A stretch of 64,000 nt of DNA. Origin: Adiantum capillus-veneris. Its lineage: Eukaryota > Streptophyta > Polypodiopsida > Polypodiales > Pteridaceae. Shown in pieces: positions 12,125 to 24,478 of this stretch (position 1 is its first letter; each line of letters starts with the position of its first letter). The translations under genes were made by a program, and so were the position numbers. The notes under the pieces are model-generated. The model searched no databases. It was not told where the DNA came from and saw only the letters and a program-made list of their open reading frames with translations. The stretch is from positions 93,935,342 to 93,999,341 of the forward strand of contig CM043953.1 of the NCBI GenBank assembly GCA_014529385.2, written 5' to 3'.

Positions 12125-12126
<2 letters not shown>

Positions 12127-12189
12127 GAGAGAGAGAACGAGGATGAAAAACCAACAATAGTATAGATCTTGTTAAAATCTCACATCGAA

Positions 12190-12296
12190 GGTTGCGAGAG
12201 AGGAAGAATCTTTTGGGACTCTGCTTGATAGATTCCAAAAAAGCACTTACCAAAAATTGCTCGCCTAAGAATTATACTCATTTACTACCTCAAGTA
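12190..12296 (+). repeat. Dispersed repeat, copy 2 of a local pair
   Basis: Diverged copy of 11,455-11,560 (see that entry). The same order of blocks is preserved. Confidence 0.5.
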
Positions 12297-12399
12297 TTGG
12301 GTTACATGTAGGCTTCAAGTTGCTAGAGCCTAGAAGGAAACAAGATTGGCTTTGGGGAATAGACGTTCATGGGGAATAGACATTTTATTTAGGGTGGAG

Positions 12400-13091
12400 T
12401 CATTGTGGCATGAGGATGAAGCCAAACATGAGCGTAAGCTTAGCTTGCATGGATAGCTCCTTTTTAATGAGTGTTGGCGGAATCACGAGAATGATAGACT
12501 CTACAACCTCCACTTGTTGCGATAGAGACTTCTTTACAACACTATAGGCTCGATCTCCCAGCCCTTCTTTGAGAAGCCTAGTGCATTCAACTTGGGAGAA
12601 AGTTCTTTTGTTACTAGTTGGGATGCATTCTAACTGATTGTTTACTTCTTCCTCAAGAGCCAAGCTTTAACATTCTTCAGTTTTTCCTAGCCTCCCTCCC
12701 TTGATGCCTCAACACCTGTGACTTTAGTGTAGTCTTTGTGATTCAGACTCTTCAAAATGCTTGCAAACGAGACGCTTGGTCTAAGAGGAGCAAAAACCAT
12801 GGATCCCTTGTTCACATTTGTATAAATCGGCCCCTTGGGCACACCCTCCGTGAGGGTCTTCACCTTGAAGTTGAATTATTAAGAAGTTTGGGCTTGCTCG
12901 TTTCCTTTTTCTTTCACCAAAAGCACCTTGTCCTCCAAGAGAGAATTATTAATTGATTGGCCCGAACCCCTTGTGGGAGACTCATCCTTTATCGTGCCGT
13001 TGTTTAAAGGACACGAAGTCATCACTTCCCCTTCATCCATCAGAGTTGCTCCATCAGTTGCTAACATTTTTCTAGCTATGAAAATTTGCAA
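12400..13091 (-). pseudogene. Unrecognised coding-like remnant, minus strand
   Basis: Minus-strand frames at 12,879-13,091 and 12,400-12,663 have protein-like composition. The downstream one reads MALEEEVNNQLECIPTSNKR and continues with alternating charged and hydrophobic residues to a stop. Stops and frame changes separate the two. No domain recognised. A transposon accessory protein or LINE ORF1 region is possible, but no RNA-binding or zinc-knuckle motif is seen. Function unknown. Confidence 0.25.
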
Positions 13092-14229
13092 AACATGATG
13101 ATTCTCTCTTCCATAGGAAGGGCCTCAGATTCCATTTTTAACACTGTGCTGGAACAAAACTCCAAGCACTAAAGGGGGGAGGGGGGGCGAAGAAGCCCGG
13201 GAGAACAAACCCTATTAGAGGGGATACAAGCAAAAAGGAGCACTCAAGATAGGAGTACACGCTAAAGATAAAATACGTTGAAGATAAAATTACATCAAAG
13301 ATAAAACTTAACTTGTGTACATTATAAGGATAATAGGCGTAGACAAGAAACGCTTATTATAGCTATAATTGGTGTGCTTATGGTGGAAGACAGTGAGTTT
13401 GACCAACTAGGGACAATACGCGCACGCTGAGGGGAGGGGATGAGGCGAGCAAAAGGTTGATGAGGAGGTGGGCATTGACGAGGGAGGGAACTCACCCACA
13501 CACAGACAAAAGGACAAAGCAAGCGAAGCTGCCCACAGATGGGTAGAGAGCCGAACCAATAGCAAGGGGGCAAACATAGGGGATATCTATCTATCTATTT
13601 AGTGTCACCATTGCTACCACAAGATTTCTCCATTGCTAGACCTACAATCACACCATGACTAGACATTCGGCTTGTAGGTGAGGAAGGTTTCCAAACTTCT
13701 ATTCACCAAGAGATCATAGCCTTTTAAGTGCTATTCTCCAAAGGTCCAAAGTTAATTTACTTTCTGGCATGTCTAAAAAGAATAAATGAATAAATAATAT
13801 ATTCATAGGAGTTTGATCCCATGATATGAGATATTGATAAAGGGTCCTTTCGTAAAAATTTCATTTTAATAGATTGTTTTATTATGATTGTAGGCACTTA
13901 TTTAAATTTATTCTCATTTATCACCCCTTAACTTAGCAGGCCTTAGTGCCTCCCCACCTTGTTTTCTTTTTAAGTTTCTTTTGATTATTTTTTTAAAAAT
14001 TGTGAATGGAAAGGTTTCCCTTTTGCAAAAGCATAGCACCAATACCATCCTTAGCCATGGCGGTAGGGCAAGGAATTCTACCTTTTTTCAAGTGTTAACA
14101 CCCCGCTCTCCCTATTGGCTTGCCATTAATTAATCATATTTTTCCTAATGCCGAGGGGTTGGCCAATTATCCTATTATGCTTCATCTTTTTGTTTTGTGA
14201 AACTCAAAATTGTGAGTGATTATAATATT
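13092..14229. other. Intergenic DNA
   Basis: G-rich runs near 13,168-13,190 and a short TATC repeat near 13,581-13,600. No convincing gene or RNA. Confidence 0.4.
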
Positions 14230-14830
14230 ATAATGTCACAAGAAATATACAAATCAGCCTCAAGCTCAATCCGAGCCTTGAGGGACAAAAGGTTGCATCA
14301 AAACATAGTTAACAGTACCTAGAAGCGCACTATTACCCAAAGTCCAATCCTTTATCTAGCAAGTCTTTACTAGATGGTGACGGTCGCCCTAAGCCAATCA
14401 TCCGAGTCATTCCTTTTACCTACCACATAAATATACTCCTTACTTTCTTGTGTACTCTTTGAGAAGCTAGCCACAGAGAGTTCACTATCAAAGACACGTA
14501 GTTCTTGGCCTTCTAGATGTTACGAAAGAAACAATATCTGACAATTTGAGTACATATTAGAAGTGCAAAACTTTGAAACTATTTCCCACCAAGGCATAGA
14601 TCCTTCTTGAAGAACCCTATCTTCCATGTTCTTTGTATCCATTTGCAAACATTCCTTGCTAGACCTCTAATTGCCATGAATTCCATGAAAAAGTGGGTGA
14701 GGTCTTCGCTATCCAATCTATATCATGAGCATCGGATACCTCATACATGAATCTTGATGCCTATCGGCAAGGCCCCCCATATTACCTTCCATAGAAATAT
14801 ATTCATAAAATGAGGCCACTGTGGATTCCA
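14230..14830 (-). pseudogene. LINE (L1-type) 3' remnant: zf-RVT region
   Basis: Minus-strand translation shows the zinc-binding region found after the reverse transcriptase in plant L1-type retrotransposons. FLWKVIWGALPIGIKIHV leads into a Cys/Ser-rich stretch and SEDLTHFFMEF, then a Trp-containing block (VCKWIQRTW) near 14,640. The canonical pattern is F.WK...LP...L..RG...C..C...E...H.F..C (family knowledge). Several stops are present and Cys/His residues are partly lost. The reverse transcriptase itself is not seen upstream (higher coordinates), so only the 3' end was inserted or survives, as is usual for 5'-truncated LINEs. Confidence 0.6.
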
Positions 14831-16478
14831 AATGTTCTTCCGATGAAGATATCAACAGCAAAAGTCATGTTTCTTGCGACTATGAAAGTGATGACAATAT
14901 TCAATTTTTGTTAGCCTTTATCTCTTGTAGTTTATTCTTGTTGAAGATTGCTTGGAATAGCATGCTCTCAGTCTTGCATACATTTGTTTTGCATACATTT
15001 GTTCCACGAGAGGTATCTTGCATATTGTCTCTTGGATTATAAACATTTTTGTCTCTTGATTTGGAAAAGTTATTTACTACTTAAGTGTGCTCTTTTATTA
15101 TCTCACTTATCATAGCTCAACACCCAAGGGAAACATTGTTATGTGAACTTTGACGTATGTTGTATGCTTCTTGGGTTTTGTTACTATTTGGCCACATGGA
15201 AATACTCAATTGTGTGTGAAGCATGATTTCAATCTATCTGATAAATTAAAATTTGTTATATTGTCTCTCCAAATTAAAAAACAAAAGTTGTGTTCTTTCT
15301 TGTGATCCAATTCCTACATAGACATGATATTGAAGAACGAGATGACAAAACTGAAATTGTCATTTTGATAAGTTGATGTTGACGCTACATTTTAGTCAAT
15401 TTTTGTCATTAATTGTTGCTCTACAATTCAATATAGCAAAAGAGGTGTAAATTTATGAGAGGAAGTTTCAGGTCATTATTTTCCTCATAAGAAATGGTAG
15501 AGAGAAAATACTTTTCATTTTTGAAAATGTAGACTTAAATTTCAAATTCAAAAAATTGAAAAAATACCTCTATCTTTTAATCATTTGCACGAGATGTGCC
15601 GCTTTCAAATCTCTTGGAAATGTATCCCTTTCCCAAAAAATCTCCCTCCCAAAGCATCAAATTTTCCCTGCTTAGTTATGTCAAGCACCTTCCTCTTCAC
15701 CATATCCAAACTTTGATCTTGGTGTTGCAGCCATGAATCTTGCTGGAAGAAGTATCTATCATCTCCATATTGAGTTGGAAGATGAATATTCCCTTTTCAA
15801 AAAGAAAGAGGGTTTCCAAAACTTCTGTTTTTTTCATCAAAGCAATGAGATTAGATAGAAAGAAGCACATTGACTTTCAAAAAGATGGCATATTGTATCC
15901 CATAGACCCCATCACCAAAAGCACCCCACCATTCTTCAACTACTCTTCATTATTGAGGTTTGTAGGAGATGGCATAAAGTAGCTATCCGACTATACATTA
16001 AACCTTGTAGGTAGAGAGGGACATTCTTAAGATAGAAAATCTTATGCTAAAACTATTCAAGGATGGTCTTAACCATCAGCTTCAAGAAATCAAGGAGAAG
16101 ATAAAGAACCTATAATCATTATTGAATAAAGTCAAGAGAAAGAAGAGAAAGCTTGGGACTAAGAAGAGACCAATGCAATTGAAGAACATTAAGAGTCTCA
16201 AGCGAGGAGGTGGAGGCTACAATAGAAGAATCAAAGAAGTGAGTTAAGATTACTTTATTATTCAAGCTGGTGTACTTGTTTTGTGAGTTGGTATCTTTGG
16301 GTGCTAAAGTCTTTGTTTGTGTTTACCTTAAGTCCTTAATTTAGTCAGACTATTCACAAGGAAATATGAAAGATGCATCACAATATTTATGTGATAGTCA
16401 TTGCAAATGTTATTGTTGGGAACCTATTACATGAGAGAAGGTTCATGAAGGTTAACTGAATTCTCTTTTTTGTAGCAT
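14831..16478. other. Intergenic DNA, nothing recognised
   Basis: AT-rich. A perfect short tandem (TTTGTTTTGCATACATTTGT, around 14,980-15,003) is present. An 80-codon frame at 15,740 shows no motif. Confidence 0.4.
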
Positions 16479-16665
16479 TTAGCTACAATCACTCTTCAGT
16501 TTATAAATAAATATGGAATCTTTTCTACTCAAGGTATGGACAAGTACCAATACAAAGCAAGAATTAAGTTTTTCAAGAACATTACAAATGGTGGAGGATC
16601 TCAAAAAACTAATAGCTTGCTTAAAGTATTCTAGTGGTTTACAAACAAGTGTGACATAAAGAAAA

Positions 16666-18293
16666 TCAAAAGAAGCCAAAAATTTGAGCAATATCTACTG
16701 CAGAGGTAGTGGTTTTGACTGGGACAAGGTGAGCTACTTTGGTGACTTTATCCACCATCACAAAAATTGAATCAAAATTTCCAACAGTCTTGGGTAACCC
16801 TGTTACAAAATCCATATGGATGCACTCCCACTTCATTGCAGGTTTATCCAATGGTTGTAGCTTCCTAGGAATCTTAACTCTTTCAGCCTTCACCTTTTGG
16901 CATACCAAACACTTCTTAACATACTCTAAGGTATCTTTTTTCATCTTAAGCCAATAGAAATTTTGTTTAAGAGAAGCAAACATTTTGTGATAACCTGGGT
17001 GAGTTGCAAGTAGAGTTTCATGAGCTTCCTCTAGCATTTGCATCCTTAAGCATGTAGGTATGCACAATCGATTCCTGAAGAATAAGAGTCCATCTTGAAT
17101 AGAGTAGTCTTCCAGATATCTTTTCTGAACTTGAGCTTGGATTTCTTGGATCAATGGATAAAATTTCTCATCAGTTTGGAGGGCGTTTTGTACTTCCTCG
17201 GGTAGAGTTGAATGGACTAGCGTAATGGCAAGGGCGACTACTCATCACCTCAGAGCATCTACAGCTTGATTTTACTTGCCTGGTATAAATTTGATCTCAA
17301 AAGTGAACTCTTTTAGGAATTCAACCCATTGCCTTTGTCGCATATTGAGATATGGCTGGGTGAAAATCCACTTGAGACTTTTGTGGTCAGTAACAAGCTC
17401 AAACATCTGACCTAGAAGATAGTGTCTCCACTTTTTGAGAGCATGAACCACAGCTAGTAGTTCAAGGTCATGGGTGGGATAATTCTTCTCATGAATCCCG
17501 AGTTGTTGTGATTCATAGGCTATGGGATGGCCTTCTTGCTGTAGGATTCCACCTACACCTTGTATGCAACATCCAATATCACCTCAAAGGTTTTTCAAAA
17601 ATCTAGAAGTTTGAGAATAGGTTCACTGGCCAAGATCTCCTTTAATTTGTTGAAGAGTCTATCTCTCTAGTCGGACCTATGTGAGTTCAGTGAGAGGACC
17701 TATGATGAGTGCATAGTTTTGATAAATACTCTACACCATCTTGTGAGGCCAAGGAATCCCCGTACTTTTGAAACATTCTTTGGAATAGGCCACTGAACTA
17801 CAGGTTCCACCTTAGGTGGGTCAGTGGGAGAAAGACCATCCTTTGAAACTATGTATCCCAAATAGGAAATCTTCTCCACAAAGAAAGAGCATTTGCTCCG
17901 CTTGGCGTAGAGCTGGGCTTTTATGAGAATCTCTAAGACATGGCGTACATGTCGTTTGTGATCTTCTCTAGTCTTTGAATATATAAGGATGTCATCAAAG
18001 AAGACTAGAACAAGATCATCTAACTCTATCCTGAAGAGGTCAGTCATGAGACGATTAAATGTGATAGGGGCATTAGTTAGGCCAAAAGGCATGACGATGA
18101 ACTCATAATGCCCAAACCTTGCTATTGTTTGGGCACTAGGAATGAGCTCAATCTCGTGCACTAATTCCCTAGGTGGTGGAAGATTTGTCAACTCCTCTTG
18201 AAAAATATCTTGATATTTTAGCCATTCAGGCTCTGATTCTTCTGATTCAGTCTTTGGTTTATTGAGTCTTATAACATAAATTGACAGTCCTTT
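16666..18293 (-). pseudogene. Ty3/gypsy pol, minus strand: RT, RNase H, integrase (decayed)
   Basis: Pol of a second LTR-retrotransposon lineage, opposite in orientation to family A. In order on the minus strand: protease-RT linker and RT start (18,293-18,130); RT palm with VMPFGLTNAP and the catalytic FFDD motif (18,130-17,700); RNase H with ELLAVVHALKKWRHYLLG and VTDHKSLKWIF (about 17,560-17,264, broken by frameshifts); integrase with the zinc-binding region (HPGYHKM..CLVCQ) and MDFVTGLP (17,154-16,666). About 85 residues of the RT fingers are missing between PSAQTIARFG and HYEFIVMPFG, without loss of frame. Integrase stops after its first catalytic Asp. The high-coordinate end is cut off by the LTR at 18,294. 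Its missing gag half appears to be at 24,898-25,985. Confidence 0.88.
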
Positions 18294-20135
18294 TGTCATA
18301 AAAATTAATATCTATCCAACCCAAATGATTTTCTCATATTAAACTGATCACTTAATGTGGGAGAATACACGGGAACAAGGGTTAAGATATAGACATGTGC
18401 TTATAGATCTATCTCAACACGGGACCAATGGTCAAGGGGCCCAAATGAGAGATGGTCTATCAAAGAGCAAGGCTAACCAATGGAGCATAAGACCTTAGGG
18501 TTAGCTTCATTGAAGACCTCCAATAATGTGTGTAAAAGTCCTTTGACCTTAGGCAAGCTAGGGCTGAGCTTGAGGTGGGAACCCGGCCTAAGCTCGAGGT
18601 GCTTGTCCTGCTTGAGGTGCTTGTCGTGCTTGAGGTGCTTGACATGCTTGAGGTGCTTGATTAAGATGCTTGAGCTGCTTGACTGGCTCCATGCTTGAGG
18701 TGCTTCACTTGCTACATGATTAAGGTGCTTGAGGTGCCTTGAGATGCTTGCCTGAGATGCTTGTGGGAACACCCCCTAGTTCAAGTGCTTTGTCATGCTT
18801 GATGACTAAGGGGCTTGCTCATCCAAAGTCAAAACGATCCCTACAAGGAGGGGGGCGAGCCTACAAGGGGGGGGGGGATGAGAGAGAACACACACACACA
18901 CACACAAGGGAAACCCTAGCTTGAAGAGGCAGCAAGGACACTTGTCAAGTTCCTCCTCATGTTGCCCTCATGGTGTGCCTTAAGCCTATTGGTTGGCCAC
19001 CCAAGGGGTCCAATGATAATTTAGGATATTTAATTAATTGATTTTGCATTTATCAAGTCCTCTCTCTCAAAGGGGAAAGGGAGACACTTATCCCAAGGCT
19101 ACCCCTGTTGCTTGTAATGGCTCCTGCTTGTGATTGGCTAGGCTTGGAGGGGTCCAATGAGCTTCAAGCATGAGCTACAAGGGGGGGTCGACCCAAGCAA
19201 GCTAGGGGGTTGCTTAGGGGGTATACTCACCCACACACACTCACAAACACTCTCATGGGGTGCTATGCAAAGTGCAAGAGCTCCATCTCCTTCTCGAAGC
19301 TCCTTGAGAAGTAGAGAGCCTACACCAACTCTCTTGGCTATGGAATGCAAATCCAACCAAGAGCTATGCTTCAATGCTTAAGCTTGCCATCTTCTTCTTC
19401 TCCATTACTATGCTATTATGTATGCTAGCAACAAGAGTATGATAAGTGAGGAACTAATTCTTTCTCCTATGAAATGTTTCTTCTTCCTCTTCCCTACCCT
19501 CATTCCCTGCTAGCTCTCTCCACCTTTGAAGGTGTTTGAGGTCTTGGGATTGAGGCTTGGGATAGTTAATGCTTTCTACAAGTGCATGTTATGCTTATTG
19601 CAAGAACGATAATGGTTTATTGCAAGTAGATTAATTACTTAATGCAAGTAGATTAATTGTATTGCAAGGTAGATTAATTATTGCTTTAAGCACAAGTTGA
19701 TGCATAAAAGTATACATCTTCATGCACTCAAATGATTTAGGGAACACAAAGATTAATGATGTTCACAAGTTCTTGATTGTTTTCAAGCTAAGATTGATTG
19801 TTGAAATTATGCAAAATCTTGGTGTGTGAACCTTCCATCTCCATATTGCCAAGGAGATCTCAAGGAACACAAAGATTGTATTGTACCAAGTCTCTCTTAA
19901 TGAGAGAATCTATAATACAAATGCCTTTTGGAGGGGGGACCGGCTCCACATAAATCCGGTCCTTAACTGTTGTCATATTCTCTACACTCTCTCTCTTGTA
20001 AAAGTATTGTTCATGCTTAGTTAATTAAGTGTTATGATAGAGTTGCTACTACCAATTAAGTTCACCCTCTATGCTCTCAAAATTGCTCACTCTAAATTCC
20101 GCTATTCTCTAAGTTCATAGGCCATTCCCATTACA
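18294..20135 (+). repeat. 5' LTR, 1,842 bp
   Basis: Starts TGTCATAA and ends CCCATTACA, with the primer site one base later. Its first 419 bases recur at 24,479-24,897. It contains a TGCTTGAGG minisatellite, an (AC)n tract at 18,890-18,906 and G-runs. Confidence 0.9.
18594..18775 (+). repeat. Minisatellite inside LTR
   Basis: Units close to TGCTTGAGGTGCTTG repeat with small variations. Most are also present in the 3' LTR (24,780-24,897) in the same order, so the array was fixed before this insertion. Confidence 0.85.
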
Positions 20136-20549
20136 TTGGTATCAGAGCATTTGGTTTCTCTTTTCTTGCTTAAGAAGAGGGGTCCTTAAGTAGCCTATAA
20201 ATGGTTGATGTTGTTAATTATAATAGGGTAAGTGGAACTGGGATCTAATATCGGTTTTGTTAAGCCCACTATGTGGGGGATGCTGCACACCTCGGGAGCT
20301 TTGGACTTAATAATGGAGTCTTTTTAGACTTGCCTACGGCTTTACCATTATTGAGCCATAAGAAGTCCAAAAGGAGCTAGCCCTTGGCAATTCTGCTATG
20401 TTAGACCTACTCCTCTACTCTCTATAATTAACCACTTTGAGCTGTGGGTGTAGATACTTAAGAGCCGATTTTCAAAGGCTAAGAGGAGTGGCAACTAAGG
20501 TTTTGAATTGCCAAAGCATACACTAAGTACATACATAAATTCTGTTAAC
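20136..20549 (+). other. Untranslated leader of the retroelement
   Basis: Between primer site and gag. It is alignable with 30,081-30,465 of the third family A copy (for example TTTCTCTTTTCTTGCTTAAG after both primer sites), so it is conserved leader rather than random DNA. It may hold packaging signals (inference). Confidence 0.7.
20137..20148 (+). promoter_or_regulatory. Primer binding site (tRNA-iMet)
   Basis: TGGTATCAGAGC lies one base past the LTR end. It is complementary to the 3' end of plant initiator methionine tRNA, the usual primer for minus-strand cDNA synthesis. Confidence 0.92.
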
Positions 20550-21992
20550 ATGGCTGACAATAATCAAGAGAGTAGAATGAACATTGATAACTTTGATTTT
20601 GCACATGAAAGTGCTAATGATGATGCTCCCATGTTTATCAAATGTCTTGTTTCTAAGCTGCAACAAGCTATGGAAAACCCATTCCTACAAGGTGAAGTTT
20701 TCCAACAACTTCATAGTTATGGGATTCTCCAAACTCCCCCAAAAGAGAGAGCACCTGAGAAGTCTCTTCATGAGATTTCCAAGAGAGGGCTCTCTATGGC
20801 GAGAGAAGAGGAGAACCCATACGAAGCGCTTAAATGTTTACTAGCGGGCTTACCTCCATCCAAGAAGAAAGATAAAGTCTCTACTTTAGAGCCTTCACCA
20901 AGAGGAGGAGAAGGAAGTGAGTCTTCCAATACTTCCAAAGATATGGCTCCAAGAAGACAGCAGCCTCAACGATCTCCAACTTTCCCCAAGAGGGAAAGAT
21001 CACTGCAAAGTCCTCCTCCTTGTTATCACAAAAGGGAAGAGAGGTACCAAATAAAGGAAAAGGAGAGAAAGAGGTCACCCTCTTCTCCATCTTCATCAAC
21101 TTCCTCATATTCCAATGAAGGTAGCGGCTCTTCTCTCAAAGAGCCCAAGAGGAAAGGCCATCGCAAGTTCTATCCGGTATGGAGAAGGTCCAAGAAGCTA
21201 AAGAAGTTCAAAGAGGGAGGGAAGAACACCACTTTCCTTGCCTATGCTGGCACCTTTGGTGCTATGGACAAGGTCTTGGCCTTCATCCAACAGCTTGATG
21301 AGGCCTTTGGTGATGAGGGCTTCATAGAGTCCTCTAAACTGCGTCAAGTATCTATGCATTACCAAAGTTCCGCTCGACAATGGTGGGATAGCCTACAAGC
21401 CCAAAGAAAAGCTCCAAAGACATGGAAGGCTTTAAGAGCCTCCATCATAAAACAGTTTCTGGCTATCAACGCTCAAGAAAATGTCCTCACAGAATGGCAA
21501 AACTTGAAACTCTCTCCCTACGAGTCTATCCAAAAGTATGTAGATAAGTTTTGGGATTTATTTCTCAAAGCCACTATCTACAAAAAGATAGACTTTGGAG
21601 AGCAAGAGCAACAATTATGTGCGGGTATTTCTGAAGAGAAGGCCGAGTATATTAACTCACAAAGGCCTAATACCATATCAGCGGTCATACACCATACTAT
21701 GGTCGCCTCTAAAATCGATTCCCAACAAGGGGTTAAGAAAAACTCTAAACCCATGGAAGTGAAGGATCAAAATGAGCCTAGAGGGAGGACTAATGCTCAA
21801 ACTTCCTCCAAAGGCAACTCTAGCAACACTGATAACAAAGTTAAGGAGAAAGGAGTCTATAAAGGTAAGAATAAACTCTCTGCAATAGAGCTAGAGTGTT
21901 ATCGTAAGGATAACAAATGCTACAAGTGTGGACAACAAGGGCATGTCTATCGTGCTTGTCCCCAAAGAAATGCACGCAACAAGCCACCTTGA
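20550..21992 (+). CDS. gag: Retrotransposon Gag, 480 aa, intact
   Basis: Structural protein that would assemble virus-like particles around element RNA in the cytoplasm. I place the start at the ATG at 20,550 (MADNNQESRMNIDNFDF) because the third copy is conserved from the same ATG, while upstream sequence diverges like non-coding leader. The N-terminal third includes a Ser/Pro/Lys-rich, probably disordered stretch (about residues 115-215). The retrotransposon gag domain spans about 230-400 (FAYAGTFGAMDKV-like start; RQWWDSLQAQ; KYVDKFWDLF). A single CCHC zinc knuckle, CYKCGQQGHVYRAC, lies at about 457-470, ten residues from the end. There are no internal stops over 480 codons, in contrast with the ruined pol 200 bases later. 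It ends with a normal stop, so gag is a separate frame and not fused to pol. Confidence 0.92.
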   Translation: MADNNQESRMNIDNFDFAHESANDDAPMFIKCLVSKLQQAMENPFLQGEVFQQLHSYGILQTPPKERAPEKSLHEISKRGLSMAREEENPYEALKCLLAGLPPSKKKDKVSTLEPSPRGGEGSESSNTSKDMAPRRQQPQRSPTFPKRERSLQSPPPCYHKREERYQIKEKERKRSPSSPSSSTSSYSNEGSGSSLKEPKRKGHRKFYPVWRRSKKLKKFKEGGKNTTFLAYAGTFGAMDKVLAFIQQLDEAFGDEGFIESSKLRQVSMHYQSSARQWWDSLQAQRKAPKTWKALRASIIKQFLAINAQENVLTEWQNLKLSPYESIQKYVDKFWDLFLKATIYKKIDFGEQEQQLCAGISEEKAEYINSQRPNTISAVIHHTMVASKIDSQQGVKKNSKPMEVKDQNEPRGRTNAQTSSKGNSSNTDNKVKEKGVYKGKNKLSAIELECYRKDNKCYKCGQQGHVYRACPQRNARNKPP

Positions 21993-22199
21993 GTTTCTAT
22001 GTTGGAAACTCCAAAAGAGGATGCTTATAGAAAAAGGCTTTTGTTTTTCCTATGCTAGAAGATATGTACATACATGTTTATGAGTCGGGTAGTATCCTAT
22101 CCCTTGTAAATATGCATGCTTTCACAAGTTAATGAAAATTTATATTTTCATATATATGATTTCTGTTAGAAAGTCTATAAATGAATTTAATGTTTCAAC

Positions 22200-24110
22200 C
22201 AATAACAATATTATTAAATAAATTAAAAAAAAAAACGGGAATCAAGAGGAATTAGAATTGTCTAAATTCCTAAATGGATTCCAAAATGTTTTTAATGATG
22301 ATACCCCCGTGAGCTATCTCCACAATTAATGAGGGGACAATGGCCATACAATGGAGCTTTTACCATGAAGCTCATTGCCTAATAAGCCTCCTTATTGAGC
22401 TTTACAAGCTCCACAAGAGGAGTTCAAAAAGGCAATAACATGGACTGGTAAGTTTCAAGAGAGATTCAATAATTAGGTCACATTATCTCTAAAGGTGGTA
22501 TTTCTATGGATCCACAAAAGTAGAGGTAATAAAAGATGGCCTAATCCAAGGAATCTACATGAGTTGCAAAGCTCTAAAGGTATGAGTGCATACTAAAGAT
22601 GCTTCATAGGAAAAATCCATGCTTATAGCAGGTCCAATACATGACTTAACAAAAAAGAACGTTAAGTATACATGGACCGCAAAGAGAGAAAAATACTTCT
22701 AAAAAGTTTAAAGAGAAACTTATTTCTCAACTTATGGGATCTCTCAAAGCTATTTGAGGTCCAATGTAATGCCTGGATGATTGCCTTTGAGCAAAACTTT
22801 GCTTCAAGAAGGGAATACCATAGAATACGAAATTCAAAGACTCAACTCCAATGAGCGAATGTTGGTCATATACAAAAGGACCTATGAGCTGTTTTAAATG
22901 CTCTAGACACATAGAAGTACTTCTTGCAGACTCCATTCATGATGCAAACTAAGCTCTCGGACAATCAAATGAGGTAGGAAAATTTATTTTTGCAACTTAA
23001 ATTCTACTTTGCTCACATTGCTGGCAAGCACAATCATGTAGCCGATACACTTTCCCAATGGCCAAGGGTAGATAGGATATCAATAGCAACTTACAATGAG
23101 CTATGTTTTATGATAGTTAAATATGCTTCTAACCCAGGCTTTAGGGATATGATAATAGCCTTACAAATGGAAGAAAAAGAACCACTCACGTAAAAGGATG
23201 GTTATCTTCCATACCTCAATAGGCTATATCTTCCTTGCTTCCCATGCTCCTTCCATATGCGGGGCAAAGAGGAATTCGAATTTGCTCTGCTAGAAGTAGA
23301 AGCATACTTGTATTGGCTTACCGAGAAACAATAACATACAAGAGAATGTTTCAAAATGTATGGTATACCAAAAGATGAAGTATGAAAAAAGGACCATGGC
23401 TTGCCAACATCTAATAGTGTTGGATAGAAATCCTACCATGACCATTAATTTTTGATAGAATCTCTATCAGAACTAGAGTAACCCTCTTATGTCGGCCTAC
23501 TATTCCAATGGATGGCCAAAAGATACAAAACTAATAACCATTGATCTACTAAAAGTCTATGATTCGAAGTAGATCAATGCTCAAAATGAGAGAAGTACTT
23601 ATCTTAACAACAATATGTCTCTAATAACGTGAACATACTTCTAAGGAGAAACTACCTTTCAAGGCTAAAGATGGAAGATCCGAAAGTCCCTTGTAGCTTA
23701 AGATACCTGGGAAGATCTTCATTGCACAAGAGTATAGCCGAGATCAAAAAGAATCTTTTTACAAGATTAAACAGGCTATATCCATTTATTAGCTAGGCAA
23801 AAGAGGCTCTTGTCGTTAGGCACAAAAGAGCCTTATCCTTTAAAAAAAAAAAAGGTTGGGTCTTACTAAACTTTCCCAAGGCTCATCTAAGGCAAATTAC
23901 ACACAAATGAAGACCCGCCACAGATCGAGGATGAAGCAGAGGAGCTCCAACCCAAGTTCATCCTTCAACAAGAAGATAAGGTATTAAGAAATGGTAAGAT
24001 TAAGGACAGTATCTTATTTAATTATCCTTTCAAAGATGCTAAATGCATGCAAAGAACATGGCTTAAGGATAATATGAACCTTGTTAATGATTCTTACAAT
24101 GACACAAAAG
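22200..24110 (+). pseudogene. Pol remnants of the gag-carrying element
   Basis: Scattered pieces of a Ty3/gypsy polyprotein with many stops. The sequence just before the RT is near 22,330-22,430. The connection/RNase H region begins near 22,620 (MLIAGPIHDLTKKNVKYTW). The RNase H end is at 22,990-23,080 (FYFAHIAGKHNHVADTLSQW). Integrase C-terminal scraps lie at 23,560-23,900 and a chromodomain-like tail near 23,930-24,110 (QQEDKVLRNGKIKDSILF). Protease is absent. The RT fingers and palm, with the catalytic Asp pair, are deleted between about 22,440 and 22,600. The integrase catalytic core is mostly gone. No functional enzyme could be made. Confidence 0.8.
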
Positions 24111-24478
24111 AGTAAGAAAATGTAAAAGAAATGCATTTTAAATGATCAATGTTTTTGTCTTATAAGACTCTCTTTTTATGTTTTGTGCACAAATTTTAAA
24201 GTATGCATACTTAGGATCATGTTTGTGGTAACTACGTCTCCCAAACACCAAGTAGACCTTGTCACTCTACTTTGGAAGTATGATATGGACTAAAAAGATC
24301 ACACATGCTTGCGGCAGACAATGTCTCTCAAGCACCAAGTGGATTAGTCATCCACTCTGGAATGATGTCGTAGGGTAAAAATGGATCCTCTACCCGCTAA
24401 GACCAATGGACTAAAGGGTGAGACTTTACCATCTCTACCTCATAGTCAAGGACGACTATGATTTCAAGAGAGAGGTAA
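24111..24478 (+). other. 3' non-coding region and polypurine tract
   Basis: Aligns with 3,090-3,441 of family A copy 1, including ACACCAAGTAGA and GATGTCGTAGGGTAA blocks. It ends in TTTCAAGAGAGAGG, which would prime plus-strand DNA, just before the LTR. Confidence 0.75.

Noticed and set aside
16479-16691. Continuation of the minus-strand integrase
   Set aside because: No catalytic Asp/Glu context or integrase motif can be aligned; the pol remnant seems to end near 16,666.
20508-20549. Gag start 42 bases upstream
   Set aside because: The upstream codon at 20,508 is TTG, not ATG. Conservation with the copy at 30,466 begins at the ATG at 20,550.
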